This document shows, one piece after another, positions 1 to 9,571 of a stretch of DNA of 64,000 bases. The position numbers were made by a program, and so were the translations under genes. The notes beneath the pieces were generated by a model. That model had not been told where the DNA came from, did no database searches, and saw nothing but the letters and a program-made list of their open reading frames with translations. The stretch is from Megalonaias nervosa (Eukaryota > Mollusca > Bivalvia > Unionida > Unionidae): positions 124,001 to 188,000 of the forward strand of contig JAECUM010000795.1 of the NCBI GenBank assembly GCA_016617855.1. The letters run 5' to 3'. The first letter of the stretch is position 1; each line of letters starts with the position of its first letter.

Positions 1-60
1 CAGCTTGAAGGTGTTGGTGGAAGAATGAGAGTCATTGATGCCCCAGTGGAAAAAATGTAA
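1..60 (+). pseudogene. C-terminal tail of an unidentified upstream Polinton ORF
   Basis: Frame 1 is open from the window edge to a TAA at 58-60 and encodes 19 residues ending in PVEKM. Its position just before the virion and protease genes of the Polinton suggests the end of another virion gene, such as a capsid gene lying to the left. Too little is visible to assign a family. Confidence 0.25.
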
Positions 61-116
61 TTGATTTCAAGTGTATGATCAGTAATTAAATCGCTCATGA
101 TATTATAATCTCATAT

Positions 117-500
117 CATCACGTTAATGTTACTCTGACTCCTGGTCAGATTAAAAAAGCTACAATCAGCATTAAAAAAGAATTCTGAAATAAACATATT
201 ACTGAAATCAGCAGCGTTGCAAGGTCCAAATAAACTATCCTTGACAGAATGTCAAATCAGGCACTTCATTGACGCCCAACAATCAAAAACCAGTGTTAGA
301 CTTGATCTTTCTGCGGATGCCATTAAAGACATTGCCAAGATGGGTGGTATATTTCCACTTCTTGCAGCTATACCAGCGTTGATAGTTGCTGCAGCCCCAG
401 CTGTTGCAAAAGCAGCCGCATTGGGTGCTGTTGGAACTGCTGCTGTGATAGCATTAAAGAAAGCAACAGGTCATGGACTAAAGAAATTCCCCCAAAAAGG
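117..500 (+). pseudogene. Polinton pVI-like minor virion protein, decayed
   Basis: Two short repeated units, with cores LTPGQIKKA and LSLTECQIRHF followed by a VRLDLS stretch, lead into a long hydrophobic Ala/Ile-rich segment (about residues 70 to 105) and a basic end. This layout is known for pVI/pX-like membrane-active proteins of Polintons and adintoviruses. A frameshift near 185 separates the first unit from the rest. It sits immediately upstream of the protease, as virion genes do in these elements. The family call comes from architecture and context, not from a catalytic motif. No confident start codon is visible. Confidence 0.5.
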
Positions 501-806
501 GTGGGGTCTAAGACTGCCAGGAACATGGTATGGTCAAGGTCTGAGGCTGCCCAGGACGCTTCGCTAGATGCAAAGCGTTTCGAGCTTCCCATGCCCAATT
601 TTGATTTACTTGATGCTGCTAAGAAATTAAACAGCAAAAACTTAAGAGGTGTTTTTATGCGTGATCAATTACCAAAACAACCAAACAGTGTTGAAACTGG
701 TATCATTAATCTCGATGGAAGTTCTGGTCCAGGTACTCATTGGGTTACATATGTGGTTGACCCACGTGGAGTAAGCATATCGGGGAAGCACTCTAAATTA
801 TCATAG
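501..806 (+). pseudogene. PRO: Polinton adenain-type cysteine protease (PRO), N-terminal half
   Basis: The frame carries the diagnostic start of the Polinton/adenovirus-like C5 protease: a KNLRGVFMRD motif, then a GIINLD segment and GTHWVTYV, which supplies the catalytic histidine. In the family a second half follows with the Asp/Asn and Cys residues. Here the frame breaks right after the THW motif (about 760) and the remaining open frame to 806 is unrelated, so the enzyme is truncated and dead. In the intact element this protease would mature virion proteins. It overlaps the 3' end of the pVI-like frame by a frameshift. Confidence 0.8.
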
Positions 807-841
807 TTCTTAGCTGTGGAGAACAATAAAAGCTAACCCCG

Positions 842-1045
842 ACAGGGGGTGAATTCATTATTGCTAGATTTACAACCACATTGGACGGCAAACCTTTCCC
901 TGGTGACATGTAGTCGGAATATACCAGATACGAAAGGCCATTTACCAAAGATGATATCAAAGCATTATTCAATGAAATTAATCGTGAGCACAAACGAACG
1001 AGTGACAAACTATGCCAGTCATTCACCCGCTATATAAACGAGTAT
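842..1045 (+). pseudogene. Unassigned Polinton reading-frame remnant
   Basis: A frame runs about 66 codons from GEFIIARF to TRYINEY with one in-frame TAG at about 911. The composition looks like real protein (charged, with KDDIKALFNEINREHK), unlike random AT-rich DNA. It overlaps the start of the next frame. I do not recognise the family. Confidence 0.35.
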
Positions 1046-1748
1046 CCCCCCCCCCTGTTAGTGATTATCTGAGTGAGGAAATCATCAAGCAAATACAGTA
1101 CCTGAAACACGTTGCATCGGACCTCAAGACTGCTCATCAAAGTATTATACAGGCGGTGATTGAAGCCAGCGATGAACACGATTTTTATAATGTTAGCGTT
1201 AAATACTCATATAAACAATTATTCCTGAACAAATATTCAATCAAAGAAGCAGATCTGCCAGCTTTTAAACTTCCCAGATTTAGCATCGACAAGCTGAATA
1301 AAAATGTCAACGACATTATCGATGAATACTATCCCAAAATCATTGAAGCATGGAAAAAAATGTCCCCTCCTCTGAGTATTCTCAAACATAACAAGATGGT
1401 GGTGGTTGTCATGTATCACCAGGTGTTGTCTGTATTGCATCAATGATCGCAGTCAATCTGATGTGTGAGGCGATTGATGGCAGCTACCAGACCCAGTCTA
1501 GTTCAGGAGTAGATCAGGCACAACCCAGGTAAGCCAGGGGATTGCATCCCAGGGATATATCCTATACTCATTTACTCCTGAAGTACCACCTGGATATTTA
1601 ATTGTGTCAGTATCTGTTAATCCGGTTTATCTGAGATGTCATAATGCGCTGTTGTCACGGATACATTTCAGACTTACTGACCAGCACGGGCACCTTCTTG
1701 ATTTAAGATATGAATCTTTGATGATAAGTTTGTATGTGCATTCATAGA
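1012..1748 (+). pseudogene. Probable Polinton minor capsid/penton-like protein, decayed
   Basis: An open frame from ATG 1012 to 1446 encodes 144 residues rich in Lys/Ile with a helical look (EEIIKQIQYLKHVASDLK). After frame breaks, the stretch 1620-1745 encodes an LTDQHGHLLDLRYE-type end with beta-strand character and a stop at about 1746. Ends of this kind occur in minor capsid proteins of Polinton-like elements. Placement between protease and replication genes fits. The homology is judged by eye from a short stretch, so the capsid assignment is tentative. Confidence 0.4.
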
Positions 1749-1822
1749 ACCTTGAGATCCTGATAGTAGTCAAGGAGTAAAAAAAAATCCCACCCGGGTA
1801 TGCCAGAATCGGACTTGGTCCC

Positions 1823-2116
1823 ATGGAATCTTACAATGATAATGAAAAAATTAATTATTTTGTGCGGTATTATATAATGTACCAACACATGATAGTTTTT
1901 GTATACAACAAAGCAGAACTCGAAAATGCCGTCAAAACAATCTTGACACTTCCCCACACCGAAAAGTTTAGTGTTAATGTACTTATTGATGATTATGGTG
2001 ATGAGAAATTTTTGTTAACGCAGGAACAGTTAAATGAGCTGCAACGAGAACATGTTATTACAGCAGTAACTACCCAACCAAAAAAAGATTTTCCGACCAA
2101 AAATAAAATGCTGTAG
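1823..2116 (+). CDS. Unrecognised 97-residue Polinton ORF
   Basis: An intact frame with ATG at 1823 and TAG at 2114 encodes an acidic small protein with motifs such as FVYNKAELENAVKTIL and LTQEQLNELQREHV. It has no membrane segment or metal motif. It lies between the capsid-like remnant and a minus-strand ORF. It could be a conserved accessory protein of the element or a fragment. No family is recognised. Confidence 0.35.
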   Translation: MESYNDNEKINYFVRYYIMYQHMIVFVYNKAELENAVKTILTLPHTEKFSVNVLIDDYGDEKFLLTQEQLNELQREHVITAVTTQPKKDFPTKNKML

Positions 2117-2164
2117 ATGCTCTTGACAAACACATGATTATAGTCAAAATGTGCGCTATTAATA

Positions 2165-2368
2165 CTAGGTGTCACAACTTTCACTTTCACAATCCGATTG
2201 TTTACAATTGGACATAATTTTTTTCAACTGTCTTACGTGCGCACTCGCAATCTTTTTTGTTTCATATTCTTGAGACAACTCTGATCTAATTTTTTTAGTC
2301 GCCTGTGCGAGTGGAACGAATTGCCTGACGTTTGTATCATCACATACATAAGCTAGCGATTGTTTCAT
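2165..2368 (-). CDS. Unrecognised small basic ORF
   Basis: It encodes 67 residues with a predicted helical, Lys/Gln-rich centre (ATKKIRSELSQEYETKK) and a Cys/Ser-rich tail. It converges on the preceding plus-strand ORF with only about 50 bp between the stops, the tight packing expected in a Polinton. No family is recognised. Confidence 0.3.
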   Translation of the reverse strand: MKQSLAYVCDDTNVRQFVPLAQATKKIRSELSQEYETKKIASAHVRQLKKIMSNCKQSDCESESCDT

Positions 2369-2591
2369 TGCCTGTAATTGGCTGCGAGTGTGTATCTTCC
2401 TTCATATTTTCATTCTTGTAATATTTTAAGATCATTTATGATTTTTTCAGGATAAAGTTGATCAGAAGTTGTACACAGTCATGTAATTTTTGAATTGCAG
2501 AGATAATCACATTAATATTTTTGGAATTCATTATATAATAAACATCTGTTTAAAATAAAAAAATATTCGCATTTGTAATTTTTGTCGGAAT

Positions 2592-2843
2592 GCATGGACA
2601 GCACAATACACATACTTAATTCTATCTTAACTTGTATGGATGGCACAATACACATACTTAATTCTGTCTTAACTTGTATGGACGGCACAATACACATACT
2701 TAATTCTATCTTAACTTGTATGGACGGCACAATATACATACTTAATTCTGTCTTAGCTTGTATGGATGGCACAATACACATACTTAATTCTATCTTAACT
2801 TGTATGGACGGCACAATATACATACTTAATTCTAGTAGCATTA
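2592..2843. repeat. 42-bp minisatellite, 6 copies
   Basis: Six head-to-tail units start at 2592, 2634, 2676, 2718, 2760 and 2802. Each holds ATGGAYGGCACAATA and TACTTAATTCT. Because 42 is a multiple of three, both strands stay open through the array and give 14-residue repeat peptides. These ORFs are by-products of the repeat. Confidence 0.9.
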
Positions 2844-2859
2844 TTATATACAAATTCAA

Positions 2860-3810
2860 GCTATTTACAGAATGAAGCTATTTACACCACCACCATGGGG
2901 GGGGGGCTCCTGTTTTTCCACCTCGTGGTGGAATGCTCATGCCAAGTAATTCTTCTGTCAACAGATTTATACTGATAACTTTAAATTTTTTGCACACCTC
3001 CCCCCAAAATCAACCCCGGGGGAGTGCAAAATCAGCACCCACCACATTGTTTAACATGGTGGGGAGGTGTACACAAATTTTTAGTTATCATTACATTTGT
3101 CTGTTGGGCTAGGTGTACACAAATTTTTAGTTATCATTACATTTTCTGTTGGGCTTGGAGCCCCCTAATTATTAAATGCAATTTCGCAACCATCAACAAA
3201 TTTGTCAGTCACGGGATTGGAATGCTAATTTCCACATGTTGAGAATGAAAATCTGCAGCGCTACCATCTGCCATGGAGTTTTCTTACTATAACATGTTTT
3301 AAAAATTATTATGAAGTTACCAACACCTGGAAATCGCCTGGATTACATCCAAGTGGGCATGGCTTATTTTTATCTTTGTCTGTTCCTCTTGCCCCTTGTC
3401 CCTCTGATGTAGTCAGGGACAGAGTCCTTGTCTAAAGACAAGGGGTGTAACACACCAAGGGGACAAGGATAATGTTTAATAAGAAACACAGGAACCCCAA
3501 CCCCTCCCCCCAAATAATTTTCTCCACAAGTGGAACTGTCATAGAATATTACACAGTTGATAACACTGTCTTGTAACACGTATACAAGCGAGGCTACTGT
3601 TTAATCCCTCCACAAGTGGAGGAGGTAGAGTTATCTCCCTTCATTCATGAGTTTTACTCAGGAGAGAGATACTGAAATATTATTTTTGTTTGTATTTCTT
3701 TGAAAATGCTGAGTTGGTTTTATTATCTGCGACATGGCATACTGAACGCCAGCAAATATCAAAATAGTTTCCAGTTTTGTTCATTGATGAAAATATTATT
3801 TCGCCTGTCT
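2860..3810. other. Gene-poor spacer inside or beside the Polinton
   Basis: No coding region is supported. It contains a two-copy tandem duplication of about 45 bp at 3068-3157 (core GTACACAAATTTTTAGTTAT) and a short perfect palindrome at about 3432-3449 (CCTTGTCT, AA, AGACAAGG). It may be an insertion that split the element. Confidence 0.6.
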
Positions 3811-3816
3811 CTGTAT

Positions 3817-4163
3817 TTACAGATTTACCTGGTCTTGAATTATTTTATTATTTCCAGTATATCCACATGCAGAATTCTGACTCTGTGCAATAGTCTGAAG
3901 ATTGTTCAAAGAATTATCAAGTTTTTGGCCATTAATATGATCAGTAACAAGTCCATCCTTGATCAGACCATAAAAACATTCATACAGAAATCTGTGGGTG
4001 TGATACTTTGTTTTTCCAGCACTGAACATGGGATAACCAGCATTAGTGACAAAACCGACTGTGTTTTTAATCGACAGTTCCTAATCACACCAGCACTCGA
4101 CGCCTCATAATTCTTGATGACGGGATGCATTACAAGTTCATCAGCATTATTTCCTTGCTTCAT
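3817..4163 (-). pseudogene. HNH endonuclease (NUMOD4/HNH_3 type), frameshifted
   Basis: Reading leftward from ATG 4163, the protein has a NUMOD4-like opening (VIKNYEASSAGVIRN), then after a frameshift near 4030 an HNH_3-like block: HRFLYECFYG, DHINGQKLDN and NNLQTIAQSQNS. The D-H and N residues of the HNH core are visible. Such nucleases are typical of phages, giant viruses and their satellites, where they act as homing or DNA-processing enzymes. It is transcribed opposite to the polymerase unit. One frameshift disrupts it. The HNH domain is strongly supported; its role in this element is inferred. Confidence 0.75.
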
Positions 4164-4411
4164 TTATGTAGTACATGTTATTTGTCTAAATTTTTTTTTA
4201 TTACTAGAAAAAATATGTAGGATGCTGCTAGCATGAAAATCTAGTGAGATAGTCTCCAGCGTTTTTATAGGAGATTCAACGCTATAATTTTTTTTCTCAT
4301 AATACCATTTCAAAGCTCTGTTTATTCTGCCTCTACAGTCTACACACAACTGCATTTCCCCCCTGTCTCCTTTCTTACATTTCAAACACGGCTTTGGTCC
4401 TAGACTCCCTC
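4164..4411 (-). pseudogene. Zinc-ribbon leader upstream of the HNH nuclease
   Basis: The minus strand encodes a CLKC-x11-CVDC zinc ribbon followed by a basic helix (RGRINRALKWYYEKK). The frame ends just before the HNH ATG. It may be the detached N-terminal domain of the HNH protein or a separate small DNA-binding protein. The paired CxxC motifs are directly visible; function is inferred. Confidence 0.5.
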
Positions 4412-4677
4412 GTTGTACTCTGTAGGTGGTATCTACAGAAATCCGTTAGAGAAGACTTATTACAAGGAGTTGTAGATCCAGTCATCAACCACTTGCAACT
4501 ATTCTTTGCTTGATTCATTGTATATTATAAATTAAAGTTTATTTTAAATATATATTTGCTTTAATTATATTAATTTACAGGATTATCTGCGATCAACCCT
4601 CTCAAGCTAGATTCAGTCTTGACATAATAACCCCTGACTTGCCGAGGTGAGCTCTGGTTGATGTTGATTCTGATTCG
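4412..4677. other. Divergent intergenic region, Polinton
   Basis: AT-rich spacer between the minus-strand zinc-ribbon/HNH unit and the plus-strand polymerase unit, with a TA-rich run at about 4523-4575. It is the natural place for divergent promoters, but no defined promoter motif can be claimed. Confidence 0.4.
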
Positions 4678-6600
4678 ATGAATCAGACTCAAATCAATAG
4701 TATCTGTGAAGCCAAGAAAGAGTTTCGCAATGATGGCGTGGATTAAGTGAGGTCAACATTCAGAATTCGGCAAGACGATAACCCCCAAATTGATACTACA
4801 GTGAATGACCAGCGAGCATGGACAATCATTAATTATCTCGACCAACAAAGATATCTCTGTAGAATAAAATTTATCATAGCGGTGGATGCCACCGCCACAA
4901 CCTGGATTATCCGTGACAAATGTGACCCTGTTCGAGAATTACACCACGCTGGGGGAGTTGTCACATTAAGTAAAAATTCCAAACCAGGAATGCTGACGGG
5001 TATCGACAAACCATATTATGAGCGAGCATACCCTGTGATGGCAGTTGTTTATGCAATATATCCACTGAATGATAAGACTAGCGTTGATGATCTTTGACCA
5101 GTGAAAGTTCTGATTTTGAATTGTGTTGCCAAAAGAGTCAGAGAACATTTTACAAACACGTTACTGGGGAATGGTCTAACAGATCTGAGACACAATAAAA
5201 TAAATGAATGGGCTGAGCGAGTTAGAGAAAATGGAGCTATGATCAGAGACGTTGCTGAGTTGGAAAAGAAATTAAAATTTCCAATAAGGATGAAGACACT
5301 AACCGGTGATTTTGATTTTGTACGAATCAAAATATAAATCAAAGGGAACTTCGATAGAGATCATTGATCATAACGCGCATGCGTGGACGTCGAACATAAC
5401 ATTATTTCCACGAACTCGAACTGTTAAAGTTTATGACAGTGATATGTTTGATTTTATCAGAAATATCATTAAGAGTGACCCTGTATCCGTGTGGTTGTTT
5501 CAAAGTTCCAAATGTAGAAATTATGATCAATTTGTATGGCCTAATGGAAATATTTATGGCACTGAATCTCTTCATTCAGAGATGATGAAGATTGCTTTGA
5601 AATACACGAATGATACTGATGTTATTGAATGATTACTCAGTAATTGCTTCACCATTCCATCAGTTGCTGCTCACTTTGCTCAGGAGCAAAATTCATGGAA
5701 GCCAACATAGCTTGAATTTCTTGAAGATATACAATGCAGTTGTGTCGAATACGGACACTGCGGATTGTGGAATACTAAACACAATTATAAGGATGTTATC
5801 TCAGTTAATATGGTTGCATGTTATCCTGGAAGTTTTCTTGGGATGGGAGAGTGTTCTAAGTATTTCAAAAGGTTTGGACATCCAACACACGAGATGACTC
5901 GAGTTGCAATAAATGGACTCTTGCTAGATTTTGACTTAACTGGATCTGTATGTATTGAGTCATTCTAGTTTGCATCGGAAGACCTTCATCTGGTTGTTGC
6001 TGTTTGGTTTGGTCGTCATTTTAATAAATGTGGTTGGACTCCAATAGTTTTATTACAATATATGCTTGATGCAAAAATATTAATATCATTAACTGTGAGT
6101 GAAGCAATAACATCGCATTGTCCACAAAAACAAGTCTGGCTGCCAAAACCTCCTGACAATGTCAGGGGTGATGAGGGCAACAAAAATGTCAATTACGATA
6201 TTAGAGAATATGAAATTAAACTTGCAAAAGATCTTGGCAGAAAAATAATTAGGAAATTTACACAAGGAGGATTATATGATCATAAAGGACATTGTACAAG
6301 ATCAATTATTGATGATGCTGAGTTCGATTTCATAATTGCTGATACAACAGAGAAAAATATGTTTATAGATTGAAACAATGTTAACCTATCAGATGGAACC
6401 AAACTGGGCACAATTGTAAGCTACATTGATGGTGACACACCACAGTTTACTCATTTAAGATCTTTGATGTTAGCCCATGTTTCGATAAACTTATTATCGA
6501 TGATAAACAGGTTTCTTGATACCATGAGAGTTACCACAGATTCATTTTATATCAATAAAAAATAAGCAGAATTATTAAATGAATTACGGATTAATGTTGA
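4678..6600 (+). pseudogene. POLB: Polinton family B DNA polymerase, part 1 of a fused pseudogene
   Basis: A long decayed reading unit begins at ATG 4678, whose frame continues past a TAA at about 4744. Recognisable blocks are the N-terminal segment (RAWTIINYL, VIRELHHAG-like), a YGHCGLWN block, the polymerase block VISVNMVACYPGSFLGMGE with the metal-binding Asp replaced by Asn, FGHPTHEMTRVAING, KQVWLPK, GKFTQGG, and a degraded C motif region near 6520 (VTTDSFYI). In the intact element it would replicate the transposon DNA. At least three stops and two frameshifts break it. It reads on without a gene boundary into a helicase, which suggests a polymerase-helicase fusion. Confidence 0.8.
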
Positions 6601-7710
6601 TGCACCATGGCGTGAGTGGAGAATAAAAAGAGAAAAAATAATCAGTTATTCTGAATCCGCTGATTATAGATCTGAGGAGATATATTATAAAAATAATCGA
6701 ATATCACAACCATCTTCAGCACCACTGGTATATGATCCTGTGTCCAGACATAAAACCGTTTATCTCAACGGACCTGGCGGTTGTGGTAAAACAACACACG
6801 CGATTGAATTATTTCAGAATCTTGACATGATTGTACTAAATCCGACTCACCGGCTTGCCAGAGAGATGAAAGAAAGAGGTGGCAAATTTCATACTTATCA
6901 CAGTTTCTTTCAGTGGAAGGGAGATGCATGGACACCAGAACGAATGGGTGAGAAATATATTCCTAAGATCATTAATCTGGGATGAAATATGCATGGTATC
7001 CATTGTAGTATTAATATTTCGTGATTGGTTATTGACTCGGAATACTGCTGTTATCATGTGTGTGATCATGGTCAACCACCACCTTTTGTTGGAGAATCAC
7101 CACATCGCTGCTTAAAAATATTCGCAGATTATTACAATGAAATACTTAATGATCATAGAGTTATTGATGAATCGCTGAAAGAGTTCAAAAAGCTAATCAG
7201 ACTGCAGCCAGATAAGATTCAATGTGAGATAATGCATAAAGTAAATCCAGAAACAGCAAACGATGATTTTTGAAATTTGTGGAGGCCTGCTGATTTGTTA
7301 ATTGCAAGTCAGAAGATAGTTCAGGATTCACTTCAGCAACAATTACTTCTGTTACATAAAGAGAAATTTTCAGATCTACCTGTACCATTGTGTTATTGCC
7401 CAGCAGATACACATAAACAAAATATTGATGTTGAAATTCTTGGACCCTTGACAGAGTCAAGGAAGAAACAAAAATTCATTCTTTAATGATGTTGTTGTTG
7501 TTCCTGTTAATATTGTTGAGAGCGTGTTAATGATGGATAAATCTCCATGGACTCTAGGATATTCTATAACTATTCATTCATCACAGGGATTAACTATTTC
7601 AGATACTAATATTTGGATTCTCGATGATCGTATCGCATAGTCAAATTTAGTTTATCTAGCAGTATCTCGAGTCAGAAGAATATCTCAGCTATGGAGGGTT
7701 ATCATGACTG
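6600..7710 (+). pseudogene. SF1 (Pif1/RecD-like) helicase, part 2 of the fused pseudogene
   Basis: A Walker A loop GPGGCGKTTHAIELF is encoded at about 6768, followed by a motif Ia-like NPTHRLAREMKERGGKFHTYHS and, after a frameshift, IIWDEICMVS (Walker B, about 6968-6998) and DHGQPPP (motif III region, about 7066). Later blocks are RLQPDKIQCEIMHKVNPE, the end motif with TIHSSQGLT (motif V, about 7570-7596) and VYLAVSRV (motif VI, about 7650). The order and spacing match one SF1 helicase. No new start codon context separates it from the polymerase. Several stops and frameshifts inactivate it. In the element it would unwind DNA for the polymerase. Confidence 0.8.
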
Positions 7711-8054
7711 CACAGTGAATAATAATCAAACTCAAGAAATCAATGCATCGTTAAACAATATAGTAAGGAAAAAATTAGCTGGTTATCAGTGATATGACAA
7801 AAAAAATAAACCCAACTTTGATTTTAATATTGAATTTATCCTGATGCTGAAACAACAACAAAATAATCACTGTGCTTGCTGTAAGACAGTAATGTTGTGG
7901 CAGTATTCTCCTAATGACACAACAATTTACCATGGACAGAATTAACAGTAGTCTCGGCCACACATGCGAAAATGTGATGCTGGCCTGTCTTGAGTGTGAT
8001 CGATGTCGAGGAGCCAGTGCCTTATTGCTAAAGAATAACCCTTCACAAAAGTGA
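7711..8054 (+). pseudogene. C-terminal CxxC/HNH-like domain, part 3 of the fused pseudogene
   Basis: After the helicase, the frame set encodes a basic linker (KLAGYQ, DKKNKPNFDF), a CACCKTVMLW knuckle, and DRINSSLGHTCENVMLACLECDRCRG, written here only as its visible pieces with further CxxC pairs. The Cys pairs plus DRI...H...N resemble a treble-clef HNH fold. It ends at TGA 8052-8054. It is the third domain of the polymerase-helicase unit and also the second HNH-like domain of this element. Homology is inferred from motif order. Confidence 0.6.
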
Positions 8055-8056
8055 AG
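8041..8056. terminator. 16-bp palindrome holding both stop codons of convergent genes
   Basis: The sequence CTTCACAAAAGTGAAG is a perfect 6-bp inverted repeat with a 4-nt loop. The plus-strand fusion gene ends on its TGA at 8052-8054 and the minus-strand integrase ends on the TGA complementary to 8043-8045. A convergent-transcription terminator or a simple consequence of symmetrical stop codons are both possible. Confidence 0.5.
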
Positions 8057-9055
8057 GCGGTGGTAATTGTTTGTCTTCAGGAATTACTTGTAATTGTTCA
8101 CGTACAGATCCATGTTGAGGAGCAGTTGAATCTTGTTTGTGGATTGCAGGTCTACCCATGGATCTTACCACACTGAAAATTTTATGTGTGGTTACACTTC
8201 AGACTGTGTCAGTCACTCTCTTTTTACCCTCTCCCTCAAGCTCCCCTGGCTCATATAAATATCTGACAGTCACATTACCTAGTACTGGTTGTTTTGAGAA
8301 AGAGTCACATCGCTTAAATGGTATATGTTTCTTCGAGATTGCATTGATGGGGGTCATATAAATTCCACGAGGATTTTCATTATTTAACGCAACTATCACA
8401 CTCAAGTTGGTAGTCTTGCAAAGTTGGTAGTCTTGCAACCCATTCACAAGATTCTCTTCTCCTCCTGGACTTTGTTTAAGGATATTTCCTGTGTATACTG
8501 ATATCCAAACAATTGCTCAGCAAGTGTTTGATTAAATTGCTCAACGATTGCCTGATCGCAATGAATTGCAGTGTGCCTTTTTCTGATTTTGACATTATGT
8601 TGTTTCATCAGAGATGTTACTTCACCAAGAAATTCTTTGCCAGGATCAACCTGTAGTAACTGTGGCCATCTCAAGGGCCCTCAACGATTAATTCGTTCAA
8701 ATGCAGATGCAACTTCAGTTGCTGTCTTTGTTGATAGTGGTTCTGCTTTTTTATATCTATTTGCAACATCAACGATAGGCAACGCATATTTGTATGTGCG
8801 CAATCGACGTCTACCAGTTTTAATAGTATCATGTGGTAAAAATAAAATATCTGCCTGATGAACCTCATTGGGAGTGCTGACATCAGAATGGGCGTACTGA
8901 ATATTTTTAGGTGGTGGTAGATAAATTTGCCATATTGCCTGTGGTGCTAACCAATCTGCAGCAACAGAATGCGTGACACCTGCTGCATCAGCAAGTTTAC
9001 TGATTGCTGCTCTCCCCCTCCAATATCCTCTTGGGCTATAATAAATTCAGTCCAT
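8043..9055 (-). pseudogene. INT: Polinton integrase (DDE, rve family), decayed
   Basis: Reading leftward from ATG 9055 there is an N-terminal YYSPRGYWRGRAAI block, a TPNEVHQADILFLPHD block with the first catalytic Asp, a VDVANRYKKAEPL block, WPQLLQVDPGKEF with the second Asp, and VEQFNQTLAEQLFG with the catalytic Glu. An SH3-like end follows (VRYLYEPGELEGE) and the gene closes at TGA 8043-8045, about 337 codons in all. The length fits Polinton integrases, which insert the element and duplicate about 6 bp of target. The third codon is a TGA and frameshifts occur near 8460, 8680 and 8880. It faces the polymerase fusion tail to tail. Confidence 0.85.
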
Positions 9056-9059
9056 TACA

Positions 9060-9549
9060 ATAGTTATCTATGATTAATTACCGGCTCCTAGCAATAGTTT
9101 ACCTTTCATTGCAAATATTGTCAAAAAATTAGCAAGTGATTCTCTGAGAGATTTTATTTTTACAGACTTTAAAGTGTGAATCAACTTCATATCTACAATA
9201 TGTTGTTGTATATCAGATTTTTATATGCGACATCATAAACATGGCATGCTTAATCAGTTGTATATATTGGATACTCTTCAGGTCTTGGTTGATCTTTCTT
9301 CTTAAGTCGGATATCAAGTTGGGTTCGAGAACCACAATAATTATATCCAGGATACTTAGCCCATGGAGCCCTTGGTAATTTTCCCAGTGAAGCAGCAATA
9401 TCTCAGCCTGTTGCATGAGAGATAAATTTGTATTTTTTTGTACCACATTTCACACACTTGCCTGTAGGTGCATGCTTTGTATTTCTTGTCGTTACTTTTA
9501 ATCCACTGGTGGGGGTGGGTGCTCTGTATCGAACACAGTATAAATCCAT
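9060..9549 (-). pseudogene. Zinc-ribbon plus phospholipase A2-like Polinton protein, decayed
   Basis: Reading leftward from ATG 9549: a zinc ribbon with CVRYRAPTPTSG (one Cys lost) and KCVKCGTKKYKF, then KYPGYNYCGSRTQLDIRL, which resembles the calcium-loop and start of PLA2-like domains in Polintons and parvovirus capsid proteins, then a degraded helix where the His-Asp pair is expected, and an Ala/Lys-rich end closing near 9070. In viruses this domain helps membrane escape. Here it is broken by at least two frameshifts. It precedes the integrase on the same strand with almost no gap. The assignment rests on motif order read by eye. Confidence 0.6.
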
Positions 9550-9571
9550 ATGCTTATTATATTTCTACAAC

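Noticed and set aside
2512..2875. Repeat proteins on both strands
   Set aside because: The 42-bp unit is a multiple of three, so frames stay open by arithmetic.
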